From positions 2,046,001 through 2,110,000 of the forward strand of contig JAXLZC010000001.1 in the NCBI GenBank assembly GCA_046351095.1: a stretch of 64,000 nt of DNA, written 5' to 3'. This DNA is from BQWY01 sp046351095. Lineage in GTDB: Bacteria; Nitrospirota; Nitrospiria; Nitrospirales; Nitrospiraceae. Under the pieces are notes generated by a model. It did no database searches. It was given only the letters and a program-made list of their open reading frames with translations, and was not told where the DNA came from. The stretch's first letter is position 1. Every line of letters starts with the position of its first letter. The position numbers were made by a program, and so were the translations under genes. Below, piece after piece: positions 1 to 8,830 of this stretch.

Positions 1-739
1 ACAACTCGTCGAGCGAATTCTTTTCCCGCAGGGTATCCATACAGGACCAGAATCGTTCGTGGCGGAATCCCATGAGTTGACCGTTTTGCGTGAGACGTTG
101 CAGCGGCTCACGCTCCCACGCCGTCTCGTCGCCGGCCACGTAATCGATCACCTCTTTTTGCAACACATAAAAGCCGCCGTTGATCCACCCCTCTTCGCCA
201 TGCGGCTTTTCTTTGAATTCCGTGATGCGATCCTGCTCGAATTGCAGTCGTCCAAAACGGGCTGGGGGCAGCACGGTTGTTACGGTCGCGAGCTTGCCGT
301 GTTGCTTGTGAAAGGCGATCGACGCTTGCACATCGACGTCCGCAACACCATCCCCGTAGGTAAAGAGAAAGGTTTCGTCGTCGCCCAACCACTTCTTCAG
401 ACGCTTCAGCCGTCCACCGGTTTGCGTGTGCAGCCCGGTCTCGACCAAATGCACCGTCCAATCCTCTGCACGTGCCGCATTGTGCAAAGTGGTTTTACCG
501 GTTCCGAGGTCTACCGAGATGTCGCTGTTGAAGGCGTAAAAATTGATGAAATATTCCTTAATGATTTCACTCTTGTACCCAAGGGCAATGATGAATTCTT
601 TGATGCCCTGCGCGGCATAAATCTTCATGATGTGCCAGAGAATCGGCTTCCCGCCGACCTCGACCATGGGCTTGGGACGGAGATGCGTTTCTTCGCTGAG
701 GCGGGTACCGAGTCCTCCGGCAAGAATGATGGCCTTCAC
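1..739 (-). CDS. rfbF: Glucose-1-phosphate cytidylyltransferase (RfbF-like), 3' end cut by window edge
   Basis: Predicted to join glucose-1-phosphate and CTP to give CDP-glucose, the first step towards CDP-linked deoxysugars for surface polysaccharide. The N-terminus has the sugar nucleotidyltransferase signature (AGGLGTRL at residues 7-14, then LRPKPMVEVGGKPIL), and YGDGVADVD, the metal/nucleotide-binding aspartate region, follows. The GTG start overlaps the stop of the upstream ABC ATPase in a GTGA, which implies translational coupling. 246 codons are visible against about 257 usual for RfbF, so only a few residues lie beyond the left edge. The CDP-glucose specificity is inferred from overall resemblance; another hexose-1-phosphate nucleotidyltransferase is possible. 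Confidence 0.85.
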   Translation of the reverse strand, partial: MKAIILAGGLGTRLSEETHLRPKPMVEVGGKPILWHIMKIYAAQGIKEFIIALGYKSEIIKEYFINFYAFNSDISVDLGTGKTTLHNAARAEDWTVHLVETGLHTQTGGRLKRLKKWLGDDETFLFTYGDGVADVDVQASIAFHKQHGKLATVTTVLPPARFGRLQFEQDRITEFKEKPHGEEGWINGGFYVLQKEVIDYVAGDETAWEREPLQRLTQNGQLMGFRHERFWSCMDTLREKNSLDEL

Positions 740-2067
740 GTCCGCTTCCCCTCCCTTCCCGGAACCAAGGCGTCCCCGACGGCGTGCGGAATGTACTTCG
801 TGGACCATTTCAGCATCGGCCGCACGACGCCCCACACGTCGCCCATAAAATCCCCTCGCGCGGAGTCGCCGTCGCAACTATCCACCACGCGGAACCCGAT
901 GGCTTCATCGACACGAATGATCTGTCGGCTTGGATCGATGGAAATGCAGTAGGCGCCGACGAAGTGCGCGCCTTCAGACAGCAAATTTCCTGGAATCCAC
1001 GCCGTCGCGATGTAACGACCGACAGGCCGCGGGCGCTTCCGCCATTCCGGATCCATGTCGAAAGCTTCGAAAATACATTCACCGTTTTCGCCGAACAGGG
1101 CGATGTCAGGAGTCAGAACCCATCCAGGCTTCAAGACTTCGATTTCCAATTCGATCGAGATCGGCTCGCGGATGTCGACGATGTCCGCCACGGCGCCGTC
1201 TCGCGTCCGCACGCGTACACCCATCAATTTCGCGACATCATCGCCCGGAGCGGTAGCGACATCCGTCCACTCCCGGCCTCCACGCGCCGAGCTACCCGCG
1301 TGCATGTGGGTCCCGACGACATCGTGTACCGCCCCATCGGCGATCACTTTTCCTTTGTCCAAAAGGATCGCCCGCTTACACAAGCGCGTAATGGCCTGCA
1401 TGTTGTGTGAGACAAACACCACCGTGCGACCGTGGTCGCCGATATCTTGCATACGTGCGAGACACTTTTTTTGAAACGAGGAATCTCCGACCGCCAACAC
1501 TTCGTCCACGATCAACACTTCAGGATCGAGGTAGGCGCCGACGGCAAACGCGAGACGCACGTACATGCCGCTGGAGTACCGCTTGACGGGCGTGTCGATA
1601 TATTTCCCGATATCCGAAAAGGCGACAATTTCGTCGAACTTCGCGCGAATCTGATCCTTACTCATCCCAAGGATCACACCGCTGAGGTAAATGTTGTCAC
1701 GCCCCGTGAGCTCTGGATGGAATCCGGTTCCGACTTCGAGCAAGGTACCGACGCGCCCATACATCTCGGCCCGACCGCCGGTAGGCTCGGTGATGCGAGA
1801 CAGAATTTTCAGGAGCGTGCTTTTGCCGGCGCCGTTGCGCCCAATCAGTCCCACGATTTCGCCACGCTTGATTTCAAAAGTGGCGTCACGCAGCGACCAA
1901 ACATCTTCGTATTCGGCCGGACGGCTTGCCCGTGCGAGTGCGGCTTGCACACGCCCTACCCAACCCGGTGAGACGGTTGCGGCCCCATGGCCTTCTCGCC
2001 CTTTGCTGACACGGATACGATACCGCTTGGAAAGCCCCTGAGCTGAAATCGCAATATCGTCTGCCAT
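736..2067 (-). CDS. Polysaccharide ABC transporter ATP-binding protein (Wzt/TagH type)
   Basis: ATPase half of an exporter moving undecaprenyl-linked O-antigen or similar polysaccharide across the inner membrane. In 443 residues: Walker A GRNGAGKS (76-83), signature YSSGMYVRLAFA (from 164), Walker B with LIVDEVLAVGD (185-195), and switch histidine H221. Residues about 250-443 form an extra C-terminal domain like that of Wzt proteins that bind the sugar end-cap. An AAGGAG-like site precedes the ATG. The stop overlaps the start of the cytidylyltransferase gene. The permease partner is not in the window and should lie to the left or elsewhere. Confidence 0.88.
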   Translation of the reverse strand: MADDIAISAQGLSKRYRIRVSKGREGHGAATVSPGWVGRVQAALARASRPAEYEDVWSLRDATFEIKRGEIVGLIGRNGAGKSTLLKILSRITEPTGGRAEMYGRVGTLLEVGTGFHPELTGRDNIYLSGVILGMSKDQIRAKFDEIVAFSDIGKYIDTPVKRYSSGMYVRLAFAVGAYLDPEVLIVDEVLAVGDSSFQKKCLARMQDIGDHGRTVVFVSHNMQAITRLCKRAILLDKGKVIADGAVHDVVGTHMHAGSSARGGREWTDVATAPGDDVAKLMGVRVRTRDGAVADIVDIREPISIELEIEVLKPGWVLTPDIALFGENGECIFEAFDMDPEWRKRPRPVGRYIATAWIPGNLLSEGAHFVGAYCISIDPSRQIIRVDEAIGFRVVDSCDGDSARGDFMGDVWGVVRPMLKWSTKYIPHAVGDALVPGREGKRT

Positions 2068-2431
2068 GAGCGTTCTCTCGCACTCCTTCGGGGCTAGCGC
2101 CCTACACGGTCCCGTCCTGAGGAAGGAAACTGCACAAACCTGAGGTCATCACACGTGACGATCGGTTCACGAATGTGACCGCCAATCGTGTATGAACGAG
2201 GATACCATAAAGACCGTAAGCAGCTAATGATCTTGCGTTTTTCTCCATTGCATGAATCTGCTGCCCTACAGTCACCCTGAGGCGAAGAATTCTCATGGAC
2301 CTTCGGTTTCTGTCCTTCGGAAGGAGGCTCTTGTCATTTACGCAAGATTTACGCCCATAGCTGATCTTCCACAAGGTCTTGTCCCTATGTTCCTCCTCTA
2401 GAGGACATCCGCAAAGACTAGCGGACCCGTG
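2068..2431. other. Gene-free stretch between the pseudouridine synthase and the ABC ATPase genes
   Basis: 364 bases without a supportable gene. A 90-codon open frame on the minus strand shows no recognisable motif or good ribosome site. Only short palindromes are visible, for example TCCTCTAGAGGA near 2395-2406. It probably holds the end of the rluD-type transcript and the promoter of the polysaccharide pair, but I cannot place either. Confidence 0.4.
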
Positions 2432-3367
2432 TTACGTAGGAAATGCGCGATCGTTAATTATTTCCATATACCGCTGCATATCTGTGGAGAGCGGCACGCT
2501 AAATGATCGCCATTGGTCCGTGGCCGGATCGGCAAATCCCAACGCAAGTGCATGGAGCATCAGGCGGCCCGGGCTGGGCAAATTGGATACAGTCGGCGAA
2601 GGAAGATACAGCGGATCGCCAAGAATGGCGTGCCCGATAGCTTGGAGATGCACGCGTAACTGATGGGTTCGCCCGCTCCTTGGCGTGAGCTCGATAAGTG
2701 AGGCCTTGGCAAGCGTCTGCACCACTCGGTAATCCGTGCGTGCGGATTGAAGGACCTCGCTCTTGCCTGAAACCCGTTTCTTATCTCGAACATCGCGCCC
2801 AAGAGCGAGTTGAATCGTCCCGATTGCAGGCTGCGGGCTACCATCCACCAACGCAAGATATGTTCGCTGTGTTCGGTGCTGGTGAAACTGTTCGCTGAGA
2901 TGAGCTGCAGCCTGCCGGTCCTTGGCGATCACTACCAAGCCGGAGGTCTCCTTATCGAGCCGATGGACAAGGAAGGGCTTGGCAGGATGTCGGGTGTTTC
3001 CGCTACCCTTTCCCCAGTGCGCCAAAAGACCGTTGTACACCGTACCAGTCCAATGTCCTGCTCCCGGGTGCATGGGCACTCCTGCAGGCTTGTTTACGAC
3101 AATAACTGTTGCATCTTCATAGACAATGTCCAACGATGCGGCGGATGATCCAACGGAAAGATCAGTGGGGGGCGGGGTTTCTACGGTGATGCGGTCCCCG
3201 CCTTGAATCCGATGACTCGGTTTGGCGGGCTGCCCATTCACACGAACGCGCCCATAGCGGATCAGCCGTTGGGCTCGTGCTCGTGTAAGATCCCGCTCGT
3301 GCAGCACGAGGTACTGATCGAGACGTTTTGGTGACTCTCCAGCGGCGACCGTCACACAGGCATGCAT
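2432..3367 (-). CDS. rluD: RluA/RluD-family ribosomal pseudouridine synthase
   Basis: Isomerises uridine to pseudouridine in RNA, most likely in 23S rRNA. An S4-like RNA-binding segment occupies about residues 13-65. The catalytic domain follows, with HRLDKETSG at 135-143; D138 is the expected catalytic aspartate. Further family blocks are VNKPAGVPMHPG (91-102) and a C-terminal RTHQLRVHLQAIGHAILGD. Length 311 residues is normal for RluD. It stands alone, 132 bases downstream of the ATP synthase cluster on the same strand. The RluD rather than RluC assignment rests on general resemblance. Confidence 0.88.
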   Translation of the reverse strand: MHACVTVAAGESPKRLDQYLVLHERDLTRARAQRLIRYGRVRVNGQPAKPSHRIQGGDRITVETPPPTDLSVGSSAASLDIVYEDATVIVVNKPAGVPMHPGAGHWTGTVYNGLLAHWGKGSGNTRHPAKPFLVHRLDKETSGLVVIAKDRQAAAHLSEQFHQHRTQRTYLALVDGSPQPAIGTIQLALGRDVRDKKRVSGKSEVLQSARTDYRVVQTLAKASLIELTPRSGRTHQLRVHLQAIGHAILGDPLYLPSPTVSNLPSPGRLMLHALALGFADPATDQWRSFSVPLSTDMQRYMEIINDRAFPT

Positions 3368-3499
3368 AGCGTCACCTGCGTATGGCGAAAGACCAAAGCC
3401 GGATGCACGTGAAAGCGTCTGCGGTTCAGAGCAATGCGATGCAGGAGACCGATATGGAGGCAGTTGGGGTAGACCAACTGCCAGAGGGCGTCGAGCAGA

Positions 3500-3928
3500 T
3501 CAATGACTTGTGGCGTGAGTGGACCGGGAACGATCGGCGATCTTCTTTCGCAAGCGTGCTTTTTCGAGACTAATCTCCGCTTCTTTCACTTCTGAGGGTA
3601 ACCCACCGGCACGTAACCGCTGCTCGGCCTTTTCTACCGCCGCCTGTGCGCGTCCAACATCAATGTCTTCGGCACGTTCTGCGACTTCAGCCATGATGGT
3701 GACTTTCGTGGGGGTCACCTCGACAAATCCCCAGAGGACCGACATGTAATGCCACACGTCGTTAACCTGATAACGGAGTTCGCCGATGCGCAGCGTCGAT
3801 AGGAGGGGCGTATGGCCTGGCAGGACACCGAACTCCCCCTCGGTCCCAGGAGCAATCACCATGTCAACTTCCTGACTGAGAAGTGACTTTTCAGGCGTCA
3901 CTACTTCCAAGAAAATCTTACCAGCCAT
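3500..3928 (-). CDS. atpC: F1-ATP synthase epsilon subunit
   Basis: Central-stalk subunit coupling rotation to catalysis and inhibiting ATP hydrolysis. The 142 residues start GKIFLEVVTPEK; GTEGEFGVLPGHTPLL is the conserved beta-sandwich block, and a two-helix C-terminal part rich in Arg/Lys/Glu follows. A longer in-frame start exists at 4000, but the ATG at 3928 has an AGGGGAAG ribosome site and gives the family's normal length. Last gene of atpHAGDC, 107 bases after atpD. Confidence 0.93.
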   Translation of the reverse strand: MAGKIFLEVVTPEKSLLSQEVDMVIAPGTEGEFGVLPGHTPLLSTLRIGELRYQVNDVWHYMSVLWGFVEVTPTKVTIMAEVAERAEDIDVGRAQAAVEKAEQRLRAGGLPSEVKEAEISLEKARLRKKIADRSRSTHATSH

Positions 3929-4035
3929 GCACGTCTTCCCCTTGCCTCGGCGTCGGAAACTCGACAACTCAGCGCAGACCTCAAGCGACCAGGATGCCAA
4001 CGCAATGACGCGCAGCCCTGACTCTCCTTTTTCCG

Positions 4036-5478
4036 CTAGACCTTCACACCCATCTTCTCGGCCTTGGCAACAGCTTCCTCGATCGGGCCGACCATGTAGA
4101 AGGCCTGCTCCGGAAGGTGGTCGTACTTCCCTTCGAGAATTTCCTTGAAGCTCCGGACCGTATCTTTGAGCTTCACGTATTTCCCCGGCGCACCGGTGAA
4201 GGCTTCCGCCACATGGAACGGCTGCGAGAGGAAGCGCTGAATCTTGCGCGCACGGGCGACAACCATCTTGTCGTCTTCAGACAATTCGTCCATACCGAGA
4301 ATCGCGATGATGTCCTGCAGGTCTTTGTAGCGCTGCAAGACCGACTGAACACCGCGCGCAACCTTGTAGTGCTCTTCGCCGATGATTTGCGGATCCAAAA
4401 TGCGAGACGTGGAGTCCAACGGGTCGACCGCAGGGTAAATACCCAACTCGGCCAAGGAGCGAGATAAGACGGTCGTGGCGTCCAAGTGCGCGAACGCCGT
4501 TGCTGGCGCTGGGTCGGTCAAGTCGTCGGCAGGAACATAAATGGCTTGGACCGATGTGATCGACCCCTTCTTGGTCGACGTAATACGCTCTTGCAAGGCA
4601 CCCATTTCGGTCGAGAGGTTCGGCTGATAACCGACAGCCGACGGCATACGTCCCAGCAAGGCGGACACCTCGGAACCTGCTTGTGTGAACCGGAAGATGT
4701 TGTCGACGAACAACAACACGTCTTGATTTTCTTCATCGCGGAAATATTCGGCGACGCTCAAGCCGGTCAGCGCGACACGAAGACGCGCTCCTGGCGGCTC
4801 ATTCATCTGTCCGTACACCAACGCCGCTTTCGACTTGGTGAAGTCGTCGGGATCGATGACCTTCGACTCCTGCATTTCGTGCCAGAGGTCGTTCCCTTCA
4901 CGCGTACGCTCACCGACACCGGCGAACACGGAGAAGCCGCCGTGGTGCAGCGCGATGTTGTTGATGAGCTCCATAATAATGACGGTTTTGCCGACGCCGG
5001 CGCCGCCGAATAGTCCGACCTTCCCGCCCTTGCTGTAGGGTTCTAGCAGGTCGACGACCTTAATGCCGGTCTCCAAGACCTCGGTCTTAGTATCCTGGTC
5101 TTCGAGACGCGGAGCGGGACGGTGAATCGGATAGGTCTTCTTCGCCTTAATCGGGCCCTTTTCGTCTACAGGCTCGCCCAACACGTTGATCAAGCGACCG
5201 AGCGTTTCGCGCCCAACCGGGACGGAGATCGGCGCACCGGTGTCCTGCACATCCATGCCGCGGGTCAAGCCGTCGGTGGTGGACATCGCGACGCCGCGCA
5301 CGCGGTTTTCGCCAAGGTGTTGGGAGACCTCCAGAGTGATACGTACGGCGGGCTTTCCAGCCGCCTTGTCTTCCGCTTGCACCACCGTCAACGCGTTATA
5401 AATGTTCGGGAGCTGACCGGGAGGAAACTCGACGTCGACGACCGGTCCAATGACTTGAATAACCTTCCCTGTGCTCAT
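4036..5478 (-). CDS. atpD: F1-ATP synthase beta subunit
   Basis: Catalytic subunit of the F1 sector, making ATP from ADP and phosphate. In 480 residues: P-loop GGAGVGKT (158-165), catalytic glutamate region GVGERTREGNDLW (E190), and the DELSEED-like segment MDELSEDDK near the C-terminus. Length is normal. In a nitrite oxidiser this enzyme carries most of the energy yield because nitrite oxidation supports no substrate-level phosphorylation. Confidence 0.97.
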   Translation of the reverse strand: MSTGKVIQVIGPVVDVEFPPGQLPNIYNALTVVQAEDKAAGKPAVRITLEVSQHLGENRVRGVAMSTTDGLTRGMDVQDTGAPISVPVGRETLGRLINVLGEPVDEKGPIKAKKTYPIHRPAPRLEDQDTKTEVLETGIKVVDLLEPYSKGGKVGLFGGAGVGKTVIIMELINNIALHHGGFSVFAGVGERTREGNDLWHEMQESKVIDPDDFTKSKAALVYGQMNEPPGARLRVALTGLSVAEYFRDEENQDVLLFVDNIFRFTQAGSEVSALLGRMPSAVGYQPNLSTEMGALQERITSTKKGSITSVQAIYVPADDLTDPAPATAFAHLDATTVLSRSLAELGIYPAVDPLDSTSRILDPQIIGEEHYKVARGVQSVLQRYKDLQDIIAILGMDELSEDDKMVVARARKIQRFLSQPFHVAEAFTGAPGKYVKLKDTVRSFKEILEGKYDHLPEQAFYMVGPIEEAVAKAEKMGVKV

Positions 5479-5526
5479 CGTTCACCCTTTACTGAAATGT
5501 GGAATGTCGAATGGTGTCGCGACCGA

Positions 5527-6417
5527 CTATTTCAGCGCTTCCGCCCCACCGACGATGTCCATCAGTTCTTTGGTAATCGCCGCCTGGCGCGTCTTGTTGT
5601 AATACAACGTGGTCTTTTTGATCAGCTGCCCTGCGTTCCGCGTTGCGCCATCCATGGCCGCCATACGGGCGCCGTGTTCGGCGGCGGCAGATTCGAGCAA
5701 GATGCGATACGCCTGGATCTGAAAGTGCTTCGGCACGAGCGCACTCAAGAGCTCGTTTTCATCGGGCTCGTACAGATAACTTCCACCGGACGCCGCATCT
5801 CCGGACATCGCTGGTGCAGCACCAAATTCTGCTTGCGCATCGACCGGGAACAATTTTTCGACGATGACGCGCTGTTGAATCGCCGACTTAAATTCGTTGT
5901 AGACCACGTAGAGTTCGTCAAAGGTCCCCTTCACGAACTGATCAGTGAGGTCTCCTCCGATATCGAGCGCATGTTCGAAACTCAGACGGTCGAAGACACC
6001 CGTCCACTCGTGTCGAATGGGCCACGCGCGGCGACGGAAATAATCACGCCCCTTACGGCCGACGATGCTGAGCGCCGTCTGCTTGCCTTCGGCTTCGCAC
6101 TGCCGGAGAAACTCCGCTGATTTGCGTACGATATTGCCGTTGAAGCCACCGCAAAGACCACGATCGCTGGTGACGACCAAGACCTCGACCTTCCGCCCGC
6201 CCTCCCGCTTCTGCAGCAACGGATGCGCGGAGCGATTGACGCGACGGCTCAGGTTGCCCAGCACCCCGCGCATTTTCAGCGCATACGGACGGGCAGCGAG
6301 AATACGATCCTGCGACCGCTTCAGCTTGGCGGCCGCAACCATTTTCATGGCCTTGGTGATCTTCTGCGTATTCTTAAAAGCCGCTATTTTTCGACGAAGA
6401 CTTTGTAAGCTTGGCAT
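5527..6417 (-). CDS. atpG: F1-ATP synthase gamma subunit
   Basis: Rotor shaft of the F1 sector. The N-terminal helix has the conserved KNTQKITKAMKMVAAAKLK pattern and the C-terminus the conserved YNKTRQAAITKELMDIVGGAEAL-type helix; these two form the coiled coil inside the alpha3-beta3 ring. 296 residues, usual for the family. It lies between atpA (69 bases upstream) and atpD (48 bases downstream). Confidence 0.96.
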   Translation of the reverse strand: MPSLQSLRRKIAAFKNTQKITKAMKMVAAAKLKRSQDRILAARPYALKMRGVLGNLSRRVNRSAHPLLQKREGGRKVEVLVVTSDRGLCGGFNGNIVRKSAEFLRQCEAEGKQTALSIVGRKGRDYFRRRAWPIRHEWTGVFDRLSFEHALDIGGDLTDQFVKGTFDELYVVYNEFKSAIQQRVIVEKLFPVDAQAEFGAAPAMSGDAASGGSYLYEPDENELLSALVPKHFQIQAYRILLESAAAEHGARMAAMDGATRNAGQLIKKTTLYYNKTRQAAITKELMDIVGGAEALK

Positions 6418-6487
6418 GCGTCTGCGCTTTCAACACCACGACGGTTCGCGCGCGCGACGCAAAGCACCGCGCGCCCACAGGACTTTT

Positions 6488-8008
6488 CTACGACTTCGCG
6501 CCGTACCCCATCTTCTGCTTGAAGGTGCCCAAGATTTCTTTCAAACGACCGCCGACCTTGTCGTCGATTTTTCCGATGCTGGCGATTTCTTTTTTCAGCT
6601 CCGGATGGTTCTGCTGTACGAAGTGTAAGAATTCGCTTTCGAACTGTAGGACCTTATCGACGGGCACATCGTCCAGGAATCCGTTGACACCGGCATAGAT
6701 CGACAAGACCTGATCGGCAACGGGCATCGGCTTGTATTGGCCTTGCTTGAGCAACTCCACCATGCGCACGCCGCGCGCAAGCTGCATCTGCGTGGCTTTA
6801 TCCAACTCGCTGCCGAACTGGGCGAAAGCCGCCATTTCGCGATACTGAGCAAGGTCCAGCCGAAGCGTACCAGCAACTTGCTTCATCGTCTTGATCTGCG
6901 CCGATCCACCGACGCGGGAGACCGAGAGACCGACGTTAATCGCCGGTCGAATACCCGAATAAAACAGATCGCTGCCGAGATAAATCTGGCCGTCCGTAAT
7001 CGAAATGACGTTCGTCGGAATATACGCGGACACGTCGCCGGCTTGCGTTTCGATGATCGGCAAGGCCGTAAGACTGCCTCCGCCGAGCTTATCGCTGAGC
7101 TTGGCCGCGCGCTCCAACAAACGCGAGTGGAGATAAAACACGTCGCCGGGATAGGCCTCACGACCTGGAGGACGCCGGAGCAAAAGCGACAACTGTCGAT
7201 ACGCAACAGCGTGCTTCGACAAGTCGTCGTACACGATGAGAGCGTGTTTGCCATTGTCGCGGAAATATTCGCCGATCGCGGCGCCCGCAAACGGGGCCAA
7301 GAACTGCATCGGCGCCGCGTCGCTGGCCGTCGCCGACACGACCATGCTGTATTCCATGGCGTGGTTTTCTTCGAGGGTCTTCACGACTCGCGCCACAGTC
7401 GAACGCTTTTGGCCGATAGCGACGTAGATACAGAAGACGCCGAGGCCCTTCTGGTTGATGATCGTATCGATTGCGATGGCGGTCTTACCAGTTTGACGGT
7501 CGCCGATGATCAACTCACGCTGACCACGACCAATGGGGATCATGGCATCGATGGCCTTGATGCCCGTCTGCAACGGTTCACGCACGGACTGGCGCGTATT
7601 CACGCCCGGCGCCACCACTTCGATACGCGAGCGGTGCGGCGAGGTGATCGGGCCCTTGCCGTCGATCGGTTGTCCGATCGCGTTCACCACACGACCGATG
7701 AGCGCTTCACCGACGGGAATTTCTGCGATGCGGCCGGTCCGCTTGACGGGGTCACCTTCCTTGATGCCGACGTCATCGCCCATCAACACCGCACCGACGT
7801 TGTCCTCTTCGAGGTTCAATGCGATCCCGTAGAGTCCGCCGGGGAATTCGAGCATCTCGCCCGCCATTGCGCCGTCGAGCCCATAGATCTTGGCGATACC
7901 GTCGCCGACCTGGATGACGGAGCCGCGCTCGCTGACATCGACGGCCTGGTCGAAGCCTTTGATCTTCTCTTTAATGATCGAACTAATTTCTTCCGCTCGA
8001 ATCTGCAT
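6488..8008 (-). CDS. atpA: F1-ATP synthase alpha subunit
   Basis: Non-catalytic nucleotide-binding subunit alternating with beta in the F1 hexamer. P-loop GDRQTGKT at residues 169-176; the beta-barrel block VIQVGDGIAKIYGL near 31-44; 506 residues, standard. It starts 18 bases after atpH, so the two are probably translated from one message. Confidence 0.97.
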   Translation of the reverse strand: MQIRAEEISSIIKEKIKGFDQAVDVSERGSVIQVGDGIAKIYGLDGAMAGEMLEFPGGLYGIALNLEEDNVGAVLMGDDVGIKEGDPVKRTGRIAEIPVGEALIGRVVNAIGQPIDGKGPITSPHRSRIEVVAPGVNTRQSVREPLQTGIKAIDAMIPIGRGQRELIIGDRQTGKTAIAIDTIINQKGLGVFCIYVAIGQKRSTVARVVKTLEENHAMEYSMVVSATASDAAPMQFLAPFAGAAIGEYFRDNGKHALIVYDDLSKHAVAYRQLSLLLRRPPGREAYPGDVFYLHSRLLERAAKLSDKLGGGSLTALPIIETQAGDVSAYIPTNVISITDGQIYLGSDLFYSGIRPAINVGLSVSRVGGSAQIKTMKQVAGTLRLDLAQYREMAAFAQFGSELDKATQMQLARGVRMVELLKQGQYKPMPVADQVLSIYAGVNGFLDDVPVDKVLQFESEFLHFVQQNHPELKKEIASIGKIDDKVGGRLKEILGTFKQKMGYGAKS

Positions 8009-8026
8009 GGGAACTCCTTCGGGTAA

Positions 8027-8566
8027 CTACTCGCGCGTCAGGCGCGCCTGCATCGAGTCCAATCGGTTGCGGAGTGAGCTGTCGACGACGGTGCTGCCCA
8101 TTCGGATCTGGAGCCCAGCCACCAGTGCGGGATCCACGCGCAAGGACAACTCGACATCGCGGCGCAGCTTCGCCTGCAGTCGCTCCCTCAACGCAGCCTG
8201 GGCTCCGCTGTCCATCGGCTTGGCGGAGACCACCTCTACTTGCTGCGTCCCTTTGGCGCGGTCGGCCAACTCGCCGAATGCCTCGGCAATATCGGCCAGC
8301 AACGTGGCCCGATTATTTTTCACCAGCTGACTCAGAAAATTCACACCCGTCGCCGGCGTACCGGCGCGCTTCCCTAACTCCGTCACGACCGCAACTTTTT
8401 CTTCGACACCGAATGCCGGCGAGGCCATCGCGTGTTGCAACGGGCTCGACTCGTTCATCGCGGCACCGAGTGTCGTCAACGCCGCACGCATCGGCCCAAC
8501 AGCGGATGCATCGAGCAATTCAAACAGGGCTTTGGCGTAACGACGAGCGACGGAAGACTTCTTCAC
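8027..8566 (-). CDS. atpH: F1-ATP synthase delta subunit
   Basis: Peripheral-stalk subunit linking F1 to the Fo b subunit. The N-terminal RRYAKALFEL and C-terminal DPALVAGLQIRMGSTVVDSS blocks are the usual OSCP/delta signatures; 179 residues. Translation begins at GTG 8566 with an AAGGA site about 10 bases upstream. First gene of the F1 cluster. The b subunit gene (atpF), which normally precedes atpH, is not here. Confidence 0.93.
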   Translation of the reverse strand: MKKSSVARRYAKALFELLDASAVGPMRAALTTLGAAMNESSPLQHAMASPAFGVEEKVAVVTELGKRAGTPATGVNFLSQLVKNNRATLLADIAEAFGELADRAKGTQQVEVVSAKPMDSGAQAALRERLQAKLRRDVELSLRVDPALVAGLQIRMGSTVVDSSLRNRLDSMQARLTRE

Positions 8567-8673
8567 TGGCTAAAATCCTTGCGTGGGCATCGATGCCCAA
8601 ACGTGGCATTGATACGGCAGACCTCGAGCGCACAGGGGTATTGCGTGCGGGAAAGGCCCACAAAAAGCGGCGC

Positions 8674-8703
8674 AGGGTACCACTGCCGCGAGAAAACTGT
8701 CAA
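8674..8703 (-). promoter_or_regulatory. Putative sigma-70 promoter of atpHAGDC
   Basis: On the minus strand a perfect TTGACA (8703-8698) is followed after 18 bases by TACCCT (8679-8674). Transcription would begin near 8667, about 100 bases before the atpH start codon. The -10 box is only a partial match. Confidence 0.5.
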
Positions 8704-8830
8704 GTGAGGAGGGCGAGAAAAGCCCTGTGTTGTTGAGGTGTTGACCGCAGACGTTATGGAGAGGGCGTCACAGGCATGACACGCCTTTTTCTGCGAATAC
8801 GCCGACGATGTACCGTGAGGCGCTGGAACG

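Noticed and set aside
2102..2374. 90-codon minus-strand frame between rluD and the Wzt-like gene
   Set aside because: No motif, no convincing ribosome site, composition unlike neighbours.
8755..8790. Hairpin followed by T-run near 8757-8786
   Set aside because: Its orientation (plus) does not fit the minus-strand genes around it and the stem is interrupted.
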